NCBI GenBank assembly: GCA_025354065.1
Contig: JANXNM010000723.1
Span: 1-15,121 of the forward strand
Source of the DNA: Synechococcales cyanobacterium 340R_concoct_173_sub
GTDB lineage: Bacteria > Cyanobacteriota > Cyanobacteriia > Leptolyngbyales > Leptolyngbyaceae
Reading direction: 5' to 3'
Length of the DNA stretch: 15,121 nucleotides
The translations under genes and the position numbers were made by a program. The notes beneath the pieces are model-generated. The model was not told where the DNA came from, ran no database searches, and saw nothing but the letters and a program-made list of their open reading frames with translations. This document shows, piece by piece, positions 8,189-15,121 of this stretch (positions within the stretch are counted from its first letter, which is position 1; every line of letters starts with the position of its first letter).

Positions 8189-8379
8189 TAGTTTCTGGGG
8201 TTTGAGGGAAACGGACTGGGGAAAATTGAGATCGAGGGTTTATGGTTGCGCGTTTTTCGATCGCACTTTAATATTAAGAATAGTAACAACTAACCGCTGT
8301 TTGCTTGACACAAGTTTTGCAACTCTAAACACAGACGTAATCAGTTGTTATTCTCTCAGTTTTCTTGATGCAGGTGCCC

Positions 8380-8925
8380 ATGACTATCTCTCTACAACGT
8401 CTGACGGCGGAACCGGGTCTCGATCGGTTAATTTCGGACTTTTTTCAACGATCGGTAGGGGAATGGCACTCGGAACGTCGGTATTTTACATTGCCAGACG
8501 GGAAAGTGCAGGAAGTGGAAAGCTTGATCACCATTCAATATCTAGCTCAGGGCTGCGATGAATTACGATCCTTAGCGGCGTTGCATGGTATTAAAAATGA
8601 GACGCTGATGACTTGTGGGGCTGCGGTGACGTGGGATAGCAAAAATTCGATTTTGGGTAAGGAAATGTCCAAGGGTTCGACCCTGTTTGGAATTGGCGGC
8701 GAGGTGATGTATCGCGATCGGGGATTTGCAACGCCTAAGCCCATTACAGCAATATTTTCCTTTAGCAACCCAGAAACCTTAGCCCTGCGAACGGAGTATC
8801 AAGGCTCGGTGTTTGAAGAAGAAGTGAAGTTAATCGGTAGCAAATATCGGACGAGGCAGACCATCATTTCTCGGTTTGGTGAGCAACAAATGATCGGTCA
8901 ATACATCGAAAAACGGCTTGCTTGA
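8380..8925 (+). CDS. Phycobiliprotein chromophore lyase, CpcS/CpeS family
   Basis: Members of this lipocalin-like family attach phycocyanobilin or related bilins to cysteines of phycobiliproteins during phycobilisome assembly in the cytoplasm. The 181-residue protein has the family's opening DFFQRSVGEWHSERRY (20-35), the segment GKEMSKGSTLF in the middle and the closing signature KYRTRQTIISRFGEQQMIGQ followed by YIEKRL. The YFTLPDGKVQEV segment after the tryptophan suggests the CpcS/CpcU side of the family, but subtype and target site cannot be fixed from sequence alone. The ATG at 8380 with AGG 5 nt before it is chosen; TTG at 8365 and ATG at 8368 in the same frame are alternatives adding up to five residues. 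It is divergent from the ABC ATPase across 191 nt and followed after 59 nt by the PMT gene on the same strand. Confidence 0.9.
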   Translation: MTISLQRLTAEPGLDRLISDFFQRSVGEWHSERRYFTLPDGKVQEVESLITIQYLAQGCDELRSLAALHGIKNETLMTCGAAVTWDSKNSILGKEMSKGSTLFGIGGEVMYRDRGFATPKPITAIFSFSNPETLALRTEYQGSVFEEEVKLIGSKYRTRQTIISRFGEQQMIGQYIEKRLA

Positions 8926-8984
8926 ATTTGCCTAACTCCCAATATCTGCGATAAGTTCTAAGGCGTAACGATTCGATCCCAGCC

Positions 8985-10496
8985 ATGACGAAATCGCCTA
9001 ATTTCAGCCCCAAGTTCCGATCGTCCAACTTCTACATATGGATGATCGGAATTTTCGTTTTTTCCTTGGCGATTCGCTTCTGGGGATTAGAGCGTTTTAA
9101 CACGTTTGTATTTGATGAGATTTACTACGCCAAATTTGCAAATAATTACCTAACCAAAACACCGTTTTTCAATGCCCATCCGCCGCTCAGTCAATACTTG
9201 ATTGCGATCGGCATTGCGATCGGGGAAAAGCTGCCGTTTGGATCCGGTGTGGTGAATGATCTAACGGGTTCGGTGGTGAAAAGCTGGAGCTATCGCTGGT
9301 TGAATGCGTTGACGGGTTCCTTTGTGCCGTTGGTGGTGGCGGGGTTGGCTTGGCAATTGACCCAGCGATCGCGTTTAGCTATTTTGGCTGGCGTATTGTC
9401 AGCCGTAGATGGATTGTTTTTGGTCGAGTCACGCTATGCCTTGAACAACATTTATTTAGTATTGTTTGGATTATTGGGACAGGTTTGCTTTTTAATTGCC
9501 GCTCGACGATTGAACCGTGATGAATCTTGGAGAACATCATTCACTCGTCCGTCAATGTCGTGGATTTGGATGACATTATCGGGATTTTTCTTAGGGTGCT
9601 CAGCCTCCATTAAATGGAATGGACTTTGGTTTTTGATTACGATCGTGGGAATTTACGCATTAGCTTGGGCCTTTCGTTGGATTGACCCGATGTCTAAAAA
9701 TAACGAGCCGAATAACGAGCCGACACTTCCCAAAAAAATCACAAATATTCCAGTAATTCCGATCGTATTAGGAATCGCGATCGTCCCCATTGTCACCTAT
9801 TATGTCCTTTGGATTCCTCACATTGCCCAAAACCCAGATCTTCAATTCTGGCCACTTCAACAAAGTATCTATCTTTACCACAAAGGCAGTTCAGTCATTG
9901 GTAATGTCCATCCTTATTGTTCAACTTGGCAAACCTGGCTGACCATGCTAATTCCAGTGGCTTATTTTTATAAATTAGGCATTGATCCAACTGAACCGAT
10001 CGCATTAAATGCACCGAACATCCCCCTATTACCCGGTGCTTCAATTTATGCCGTTCACGCCATGGGAAATCCATTGCTTTGGTGGATGACAACAGCGGCG
10101 ATCGTAGCGATCGGGATTACATTGTTGTTGCGGTTGTGGAATAGATTGTTTGGGCGAGGATTTAGTGATTCATTTGTATTGGCGACAATGATGGTCGGCT
10201 ATGGTGCAAATCTGATTCCTTGGATGGGAATTAGTCGATGCGCTTTTATCTATCACTACATGGGTTCATCGGTGTTTGCGACATTAGCGTTGGCCTGGTG
10301 GGGCGATCGGGCCTTAAGCCGACAGAATCCGACCCTGACACGCGTAGTTTGGATTGCGATCGGATTGTGTGTTGTGGGGTTTATCTTCTGGATGCCTGTG
10401 TTTTTAGGGTTGCCCTTGGATGAAGTGGGCTATCGATTGCGGATGTGGTTTCCATCTTGGGTAGAAGGAGCCAGTGCTTTGAAACGGAAGTCCTAA
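8985..10496 (+). CDS. PMT-family (GT39) dolichyl/polyprenyl-phosphate-mannose protein mannosyltransferase
   Basis: This 503-residue multi-pass membrane protein is of the bacterial protein O-mannosyltransferase family, which moves mannose from a polyprenyl-phosphate carrier to exported proteins. The first membrane helix (about 17-33) is followed by the catalytic loop with Asp44-Glu45 in VFDEIYYAKF, then HPPLSQYLIAIG (65-76). Many hydrophobic segments follow, and the C-terminal portion has the SRCAFIYHYMGSS element typical of PMT C-terminal domains. A 12-bp tandem duplication (9699-9722) encodes NNEPNNEP in a polar loop near residue 243 and keeps the frame. It lies 59 nt after the bilin lyase and converges on trmB with only 25 nt between stops. 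Acceptor proteins are unknown; members in other bacteria modify secreted proteins. Confidence 0.9.
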   Translation: MTKSPNFSPKFRSSNFYIWMIGIFVFSLAIRFWGLERFNTFVFDEIYYAKFANNYLTKTPFFNAHPPLSQYLIAIGIAIGEKLPFGSGVVNDLTGSVVKSWSYRWLNALTGSFVPLVVAGLAWQLTQRSRLAILAGVLSAVDGLFLVESRYALNNIYLVLFGLLGQVCFLIAARRLNRDESWRTSFTRPSMSWIWMTLSGFFLGCSASIKWNGLWFLITIVGIYALAWAFRWIDPMSKNNEPNNEPTLPKKITNIPVIPIVLGIAIVPIVTYYVLWIPHIAQNPDLQFWPLQQSIYLYHKGSSVIGNVHPYCSTWQTWLTMLIPVAYFYKLGIDPTEPIALNAPNIPLLPGASIYAVHAMGNPLLWWMTTAAIVAIGITLLLRLWNRLFGRGFSDSFVLATMMVGYGANLIPWMGISRCAFIYHYMGSSVFATLALAWWGDRALSRQNPTLTRVVWIAIGLCVVGFIFWMPVFLGLPLDEVGYRLRMWFPSWVEGASALKRKS

Positions 10497-10521
10497 ATTA
10501 GAATCGAGATTGAATTATTCT

Positions 10522-11154
10522 CTAAACCCGCGTGAATAAGGCACGATAAACGGGATTTCCCGCGTCTAAAACACCAATTTCTCGCTCGGTTGGAATAGGC
10601 ATAATATTTTCTTGAGACCAATCTGGATTTTGCAACTCAAAGTCGGGGCTTTCTTTAAACCGATCGCGCATCTCTTGCGCCACATCTAGAATGTCAGACT
10701 GAAGAAATACAACTGCGCCCAACGGTAAAAAATCAGCTAAATCCTTCACTAATCCAGGCTGTACCACTCGACGTTTTTGGTGACGTTTTTTGAACCACGG
10801 ATCCGGAAATTGAATCGTGACACGCTGAAGCACGCCGGATGATAATGATTCTAAAATCGGTTGCAATGAATTATTTGCATTGCAATAGAGATAATGAAGA
10901 TTCAATACGTTTTCTTCGTCTCGTAGTTGATTAGCCTGAGTCACTAACGGTTCACGAATCTCTAAGCCTAAAATGTTCCAACTAGGTTCAAGCTGCGCCA
11001 GTTGAAATGCAAATTTTCCTCGCGCACAGCCAATATCTAAATGCAGCGGTTGATTAGGATTTGTGTAGATCTGTTGCCAATTTGGAGCGATCGCGGGAAC
11101 TTGATACTTGGCGGAGAGAGGATTGACATGTTCACGGACACGGGCGAGAGGCAT
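10522..11154 (-). CDS. trmB: tRNA (guanine-N7-)-methyltransferase TrmB
   Basis: TrmB methylates N7 of guanosine 46 in the variable loop of tRNAs using SAM. The 210-residue protein is of normal length. The SAM-binding loop is LDIGCARGKF (39-48), followed by LGLEIREPLV (62-71). The tRNA-binding and catalytic block FPDPWFKKRHQKRRV (116-130) is nearly canonical, and TEREI (189-193) near the C-terminus is the usual conserved end motif. It is transcribed alone, convergent with the PMT gene and divergent from the metallophosphoesterase across 238 nt. No Shine-Dalgarno is visible before the ATG. Confidence 0.96.
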   Translation of the reverse strand: MPLARVREHVNPLSAKYQVPAIAPNWQQIYTNPNQPLHLDIGCARGKFAFQLAQLEPSWNILGLEIREPLVTQANQLRDEENVLNLHYLYCNANNSLQPILESLSSGVLQRVTIQFPDPWFKKRHQKRRVVQPGLVKDLADFLPLGAVVFLQSDILDVAQEMRDRFKESPDFELQNPDWSQENIMPIPTEREIGVLDAGNPVYRALFTRV

Positions 11155-11392
11155 AGGAAGAATTTTTAGATTTTATTGAGGGTTTTACAGGGTTTCGATT
11201 ATTCAAACAGATACACAATACATACAACAAGTGAGGATACTGAAGCTCCACGAGTGTAATAAATTCTCTGAATAGATAAGCAGACCGATCGATAGTTTAC
11301 GACGTTCTTTGATTCTCTAACGACTTTCCGCATTTCACGACGACCTCTACACCTCAGTTTCTGCTCTAAATCTTGCCTTTGCGATTCCCGAT

Positions 11393-12538
11393 ATGAACAA
11401 GCCTCTGAACTTTCGTTTTGCTGTTTTAAGTGACCTCCACATCGCTCTCCCTAAGACTGTGTGGCAAAATCTCGCTCGAATTCATTTAGTCGAAGTCGGC
11501 ATTCCGGCCTTAGAAGTGGCCCTCGATCGGATTTCTAAAGAAAATATTGATTTTCTATTGGTGCCTGGCGACTTGACACAACACGGCGAAGCAGCAAACC
11601 ACGCTTGGATTGCGGAACGTTTTGCGCGGCTTCCTTATCCGGTCTATGTGATTCCCGGAAATCATGACATTCCAGTACTAAAGGCAAATGAGCAATCGAT
11701 CGCTGCCGATGAATTTCCTGGCTTTTATCGCATGTTGGGCTACGAAGATACTAGTCTTCATTATTATACTCACGAAATATTACCTGGCGTACGGTTGATT
11801 AGTTTGAATTCCAACACCTTTGATGTGGATGGAAAACAAGTGGGCCGCATGGAGGAATCCCAGCTTCAGTGGCTCCGTCAAACCCTCTCAAAGTCCCAAA
11901 CGGCAAAGGATGAACTCGTGATGGTGATGATTCATCACAACGTACTCGAACATCTGCCACACCAATCGACTCAAAGTATGGGCCAGCGCTACATGCTGGA
12001 AAACGCATCTGATCTGTTAGTCATTCTGCGGGCCTACAACGTTAAGATGGTGTTTACAGGGCATCTCCATATTCAAGATGTAGCTTACCAAGACGGCATC
12101 TATGACATCACGACGGGTTCGTTGATTAGCTATCCCCATCCATTTCGAGTGTTCCAGTACCAAACCGATCGGCACAACCGTCGTTGGTTACAAATGGAAT
12201 CTCACTATGTAGAGTCGATACCGGGCTGGGAAAATCTCCAAGAACAAACCCGTGAACTCATGGGCAACAGGGGCGAGTTCTACATGCTGCAACTCCTGAT
12301 GCAAGCGCCATTGAATTTACCTGAAGCTGAAGCTAAAGAATTGCTACCGAGTTTGCGCTATTTTTGGACAGCGGTGGCGGAAGGTGATGCAGTGTTTAAC
12401 TTCTCGGAATTCCCAAAAGCGGCCAGAGAATACTTTGAATCCTTTGGGACTACAACTGCGATCGATAACCGGGCTTTGCTTCCAATGGGTGAAGGCCGAT
12501 CACATCGTCGAGAATGTCTAGTCGGTACTGCGAGATAG
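11393..12538 (+). CDS. Calcineurin-like metallophosphoesterase
   Basis: The 381-residue cytoplasmic protein has the complete dimetal phosphoesterase motif set: SDLHI with Asp14 and His16, GDLTQHG with Asp60, GNHD with Asn90-His91, the HHN at 181-183 and GHLH at 223-226. Such enzymes hydrolyse phosphomonoesters or diesters, including cyclic nucleotides and nucleotide-lipid compounds; this one has no signal peptide and its substrate cannot be predicted. The core ends near residue 260 and the remaining roughly 120 residues are an unassigned helical extension. The final residues (RSHRRECLVGTAR) look like low-constraint read-through, and the last codons lie in a 13-bp direct repeat. It is convergent with the alkaline phosphatase, from which an inverted repeat separates it. 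Confidence 0.9.
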   Translation: MNKPLNFRFAVLSDLHIALPKTVWQNLARIHLVEVGIPALEVALDRISKENIDFLLVPGDLTQHGEAANHAWIAERFARLPYPVYVIPGNHDIPVLKANEQSIAADEFPGFYRMLGYEDTSLHYYTHEILPGVRLISLNSNTFDVDGKQVGRMEESQLQWLRQTLSKSQTAKDELVMVMIHHNVLEHLPHQSTQSMGQRYMLENASDLLVILRAYNVKMVFTGHLHIQDVAYQDGIYDITTGSLISYPHPFRVFQYQTDRHNRRWLQMESHYVESIPGWENLQEQTRELMGNRGEFYMLQLLMQAPLNLPEAEAKELLPSLRYFWTAVAEGDAVFNFSEFPKAAREYFESFGTTTAIDNRALLPMGEGRSHRRECLVGTAR

Positions 12539-12557
12539 AATAGTTACTGCGAGATAG
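12526..12557. repeat. 13-bp direct repeat pair over the metallophosphoesterase stop
   Basis: TACTGCGAGATAG occurs at 12526-12538, ending with the TAG stop codon of the metallophosphoesterase, and again at 12545-12557, directly before the inverted repeat. It looks like a small local duplication at the gene end. Confidence 0.75.
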
Positions 12558-12602
12558 GAGAATTGAGAATGAAAAATACAAAGTTCTTCATTCTCAATTC
12601 TC
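12558..12602. terminator. Bidirectional terminator-like perfect inverted repeat
   Basis: Arms 12558-12573 and 12587-12602 are perfectly complementary over 16 bp with a 13-base loop. They fill the 69-nt gap between two convergent genes, which suggests termination of both transcripts. The stem is A+T-rich and no long U run follows on either strand, so it may instead be a transcript-stabilising hairpin or a small repeat element. Confidence 0.55.
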
Positions 12603-12607
12603 AATTC

Positions 12608-14608
12608 TTAGCCTTTCAGCGCTTCCAACATCGCCTTATACAGGTGAGACTGGTCAACGGCTGTAGGAACACCGGGAATCTTGTAAGATTTGCTGACACC
12701 ACCAGGAGGATTGTCCACAAATTCTACGGGTTTGCCGATGTACTTCGATAGCTTGAACTTATCACCTTGATAGTAGACAGGAACCATGCGGTTTGTATGG
12801 CTTCCCCAACCGTACTTCACGTTAGGTTCAGACCCGAAGAAGTGTCCTGCCTCTTTTGGAGTATGTTTTGCGTAGGTGAGAGCTTCTGCACCGTTGGCCT
12901 TTAGCAATTTACGGAAATTGCCATTGAGAGTCAAATAGTGATCGTGATCTGCCGTGACAATCAAGACATTCTTTTTCCAGCCGCCATTGTTCTCAATCCA
13001 GTCGATCGTGGTTTGGACTGCATCATCGAAGGAGTACATCGTCCCGATCAAGTTATCCATGTTGTCATCATGGAGGGACCAATCCACATCACCGCCCTCA
13101 ACCATCAGCCAGAAACCGTCTTTGTCCTTGCCTAGAACATTAAGCGCAGCTTGAGTCATTTCTGACAACGTTGGGTTCGCTTTGACTTCTTTAGCAATAA
13201 ACTGCGCTGGGGTTTCATCTTGACCATTCTCAATGCCCTTGACTAAAGGACGAATAGTATCTGGGTTGGGGACTTGGGGACCATTGCTGGTTGCGCTACT
13301 TCCGGCTGCTGCCGTGGCATATAGATTGAAGGCATCTAAGCCTGTGGCACTGTAGTCACGATTTGCGGTCAGGAAGGGCAGGTTTCCGTTTTGTCCCCGT
13401 GCGCCATACAAGCCCAGCAGACGATCGCCTTTATTTGGATTTAAAGTGCGGGATTTGGCGAGTAACTCGTCGCCCCCATCTTTGATCTTGCTCAAGTCAT
13501 TGGTAGAGGTGACGTTGCCATCGCGCTCTAGGAAGGTATATCCGTAGGGATTATTGGGGTTGGACTTCAGTCTGTTGTAGGTAGATTTCTTGATATAGGT
13601 ATAACCACTATCGGCAGGTTGAACGGTACTTTGGCTGGTCGCATTTTGGAAATCCAAAGGATGACCGCCGCCTAGAAGCACAGTCGGCAAGAATCCTCTA
13701 ACGTCTTGACGATCGGGACTATTGCGATCGGGCAAATCAGAGCGAATCGCCTGTTGTAAGATGCTGTCTAGCAATGGTAGATCGCTATCGTACTTACTGC
13801 GACGGTTAACGCTAGAAACCGCAGCACCAGGAGTTGCATGAGTCAGAGGCACTGATGAAACAACGCCCGTAGACTTACCCAATCTGCTAGCAGTCTGCAA
13901 AATGGTTTCTACAGAGGCTTTCTCGTAGATATCAACGCTCATGGCATTGTTATAACTTTTCACACCTGTGTAAAGCGCAGATGCCGTGTTGGCAGAGTCG
14001 GGATAGCTACATTTGATGTATTCCTTATCGTAGTCCCCTGCGGTTGCAGGAGATAGAGGTGTCCAAGGATCTGGACCTCCTTTTGCGGGTTCATAACCAA
14101 CGATGTTGCCGCCATTCCCAGTCGTTCCTGCACCGCTTTGGCAAGGAGTGCTTGCGGTACCTTGGGGATTAGATTTCGCAGAACCAGGGTTCAGGGTAGG
14201 GTTAAAGGTAAATCCTGGGCGAACCGGGCTTTTGCCAGTGATAGGATCTGAGCCAGTGAGAGCAGAGTTCCCAGTCCCGTAAGTCAACGCAGGATTGGTG
14301 GCGCTGGCTGGAGCAGGAACGGTTGTCCCGTAGGTAGTTGCGTAGGTGTAGCCGCTGAGGGTTTGCATACTCAAACCACTGCCTTCTCCCTCGGTGTAGG
14401 GACGACCTCCTTTTGCGATAGCTGCCGCCCGCGCAGCCTGCCATCCCATGCCGTCACCAATCATCAAAATGACATTAACGCCCTTGTTTTTGCCTGCGGC
14501 ATCCGCAGAGGACATTCCGATCGGGGAAAGTAGAAAAGCAAACGTGTAAAACACACCCAGCAGTCTAGATAAGACTCTTCTGCTGATGTTTGAAAATAGT
14601 TGAATCAT
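12608..14608 (-). CDS. Exported alkaline phosphatase, PhoA family
   Basis: This 666-residue enzyme would release phosphate from organic monoesters outside the membrane. Residues 1-38 are a signal peptide ending ADA; SRRVLS (9-14) resembles a Tat motif. Active-site elements align with E. coli PhoA: Asp52 in IGDGMG, nucleophile Ser205 in PDSA, Thr259 and Arg270, Glu504, Asp509 and His513 in VEGGDVDWSLHD, Asp554-His555 in TADHDH, and His604 in GSHTN. The residues matching PhoA Asp153 and Lys328 are His257 and Trp510, the pair I recall from Antarctic TAB5 and Vibrio enzymes. Residues about 90-200 are a Gly/Ser/Thr/Pro-rich insertion before the nucleophile, with Cys156 and Cys200, which helps explain the length excess over the 471-residue PhoA. 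The small exported protein gene ends 39 nt upstream, suggesting cotranscription. I saw no cyanobacterial Pho box (tandem CTTAACCT), and no Shine-Dalgarno precedes the ATG. Confidence 0.94.
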   Translation of the reverse strand: MIQLFSNISRRVLSRLLGVFYTFAFLLSPIGMSSADAAGKNKGVNVILMIGDGMGWQAARAAAIAKGGRPYTEGEGSGLSMQTLSGYTYATTYGTTVPAPASATNPALTYGTGNSALTGSDPITGKSPVRPGFTFNPTLNPGSAKSNPQGTASTPCQSGAGTTGNGGNIVGYEPAKGGPDPWTPLSPATAGDYDKEYIKCSYPDSANTASALYTGVKSYNNAMSVDIYEKASVETILQTASRLGKSTGVVSSVPLTHATPGAAVSSVNRRSKYDSDLPLLDSILQQAIRSDLPDRNSPDRQDVRGFLPTVLLGGGHPLDFQNATSQSTVQPADSGYTYIKKSTYNRLKSNPNNPYGYTFLERDGNVTSTNDLSKIKDGGDELLAKSRTLNPNKGDRLLGLYGARGQNGNLPFLTANRDYSATGLDAFNLYATAAAGSSATSNGPQVPNPDTIRPLVKGIENGQDETPAQFIAKEVKANPTLSEMTQAALNVLGKDKDGFWLMVEGGDVDWSLHDDNMDNLIGTMYSFDDAVQTTIDWIENNGGWKKNVLIVTADHDHYLTLNGNFRKLLKANGAEALTYAKHTPKEAGHFFGSEPNVKYGWGSHTNRMVPVYYQGDKFKLSKYIGKPVEFVDNPPGGVSKSYKIPGVPTAVDQSHLYKAMLEALKG

Positions 14609-14647
14609 GATTTTAAGGGAGATGAATCAATGAGCTAAGGGTGTAGT

Positions 14648-14893
14648 TTACTGATAGAAATTCGGTTCTTGGTGCGTTAACGAAGGGTTTAAATTCGTTG
14701 CCATTGTCGTCAACTCCGTGATGTCACCCTGCTGGAGTTGAACGCTAGAAGCTTCTGGGGAAGATATTGCACTTTGGGCCACTAAGGGCAATACAATTAC
14801 ACTCAAAAGTCCGATCGTAAACATTAAGAAGGCTTGAACCCAAGCTCTCCGCAAAAATATGGGTAGGTCCGATCGTTGCAAAAGTTGAAACAT
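14648..14893 (-). CDS. Small exported or membrane-anchored protein, phosphatase-linked
   Basis: I do not recognise this 81-residue protein. After a basic N-terminus with an Arg pair (residues 15-16), a hydrophobic segment runs from about 18 to 39 and ends in VAQSA, so it is either a cleaved signal peptide or a membrane anchor. The exported remainder of about 40 residues is polar and ends in LTHQEPNFYQ. The upstream partial gene ends in LTEREPNFYH, an unexpected match. The ATG has GAGG 7 nt upstream, a good ribosome site, which supports real translation. Its stop is 39 nt before the alkaline phosphatase start, so the two are probably cotranscribed; it could be a processing or anchoring partner of the phosphatase, but that is only inference. 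Confidence 0.65.
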   Translation of the reverse strand: MFQLLQRSDLPIFLRRAWVQAFLMFTIGLLSVIVLPLVAQSAISSPEASSVQLQQGDITELTTMATNLNPSLTHQEPNFYQ

Positions 14894-14900
14894 AAGAATT

Positions 14901-14904
14901 CCTC
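14901..14904 (-). promoter_or_regulatory. Ribosome binding site of the small exported protein
   Basis: On the minus strand GAGG sits 7 nt before the ATG at 14893. It is the main evidence, besides the signal-like segment, that this short frame is a gene. Confidence 0.6.
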
Positions 14905-14935
14905 AATCTAAAGTGATTATCTGAGAACTAAGGGA

Positions 14936-14963
14936 CTGGAATATAGACTTTTAGATCTTCCAG
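14936..14963. repeat. Short inverted repeat between the two EPNFY genes
   Basis: CTGGAA (14936-14941) and TTCCAG (14958-14963) are complementary across a 16-base spacer. The position just after the stop of the upstream partial gene would suit a weak terminator or attenuator, but the stem is short and no U run follows. Confidence 0.3.
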
Positions 14964-14977
14964 ACCAACCATTCCAC

Positions 14978-15121
14978 CTAATGATAGAAATTAGGTTCTC
15001 GTTCGGTGAGCCTGTCTCGAATAGGTATAGAAGGTGTAGCAATGATAGTGGGTTGTACATAGCGTTTTGGAATTGATCGATCGAATCCGAGTAGTGTTTT
15101 AGCACCTCCTGGTTGTTTGGC
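14978..15121 (-). CDS. C-terminal end of an unidentified protein, truncated by window edge
   Basis: A frame open to the window edge gives 47 residues and ends with TAG at 14978-14980. It is basic and Pro/Ile-rich (for example SIPKRYVQPTIIATPSIP) and ends LTEREPNFYH. The ending matches the C-terminus of the next protein (LTHQEPNFYQ) at seven of ten residues, and the underlying DNA agrees at 16 of 17 bases (14982-14998 against 14652-14668). That match is the reason for choosing this frame over the competing reading at 14917-15105. The family is not recognised and the N-terminal part lies outside the window. Confidence 0.45.
   Translation of the reverse strand, partial: AKQPGGAKTLLGFDRSIPKRYVQPTIIATPSIPIRDRLTEREPNFYH

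Noticed and set aside
9699..9722. Tandem 12-bp duplication inside the PMT gene.
   Set aside because: It is in frame, short and falls in a polar loop; it looks like ordinary slippage and not a functional element.
14917..15105. A 62-codon minus-strand frame at the window end starting with GTG.
   Set aside because: It overlaps the frame ending in LTEREPNFYH, which has a protein-level match to the neighbouring gene, and its own product shows no recognisable features. Only one of the two can be real.
1..15121. Frequent CGATCG and GCGATCGC palindromes as possible regulatory sites.
   Set aside because: They are the genome-wide HIP1 repeats of cyanobacteria, scattered through coding regions without relation to promoters.

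Overview
This is cyanobacterial DNA. It carries a CpcS/CpeS-type phycobiliprotein lyase gene, which is specific to phycobilisome-bearing organisms. It also has at least six copies of the cyanobacterial HIP1 octamer GCGATCGC (947, 2649, 6088, 7737, 9365, 11087) and many more CGATCG cores. The genus cannot be fixed from the window. The region looks like ordinary chromosome with some accessory content: no tRNA, rRNA, CRISPR array, transposase or integrase was seen. No gene-free stretch exceeds 300 bases. The two longest gaps are 6357-6625, which holds a gene-fragment repeat, and 11155-11392, a divergent promoter region with nothing else recognised.

Layout. 1-2221 (+): most of a type I restriction HsdR subunit, cut by the window edge. 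2351-3265 (-): a lipoprotein binding protein of the glycine betaine/choline uptake family, without its permease or ATPase. 3413-6356 (-): a probable three-gene operon, egtD (histidine trimethylation to hercynine), then a DUF427 protein, then a MurL-like ATP-pyrophosphatase/epimerase family protein 3 nt downstream. 6626-7162 (-): a small secreted protein of unknown role. 7247-8188 (-): an orphan ABC ATPase. 8380-8925 (+): the bilin lyase. 8985-10496 (+): a PMT-family mannosyltransferase, convergent with trmB (10522-11154, -). 11393-12538 (+): a metallophosphoesterase, convergent with a large exported PhoA-family alkaline phosphatase (12608-14608, -) across a 16-bp perfect inverted repeat. Upstream of the phosphatase lie a small exported protein (14648-14893, -) and the tail of another gene (14978 to the window end, -) with nearly the same C-terminal residues.

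The most promising system is egtD-DUF427-murL-like. EgtD keeps every histidine-binding residue I could compare, but no egtB lies beside it. The MurL-like protein keeps the PP-loop and the cysteine cluster of MurL but sits with hercynine synthesis rather than with murein genes. The two downstream genes are visibly more AT-rich than egtD and the other neighbours. I infer an uncharacterised pathway that modifies hercynine or a small peptide. Two other structures deserve attention. A 37-bp direct repeat derived from the ABC gene's 3' end flanks the small secreted-protein gene. A shared C-terminal motif (LTxxEPNFY plus one residue) ends two adjacent proteins upstream of the alkaline phosphatase.
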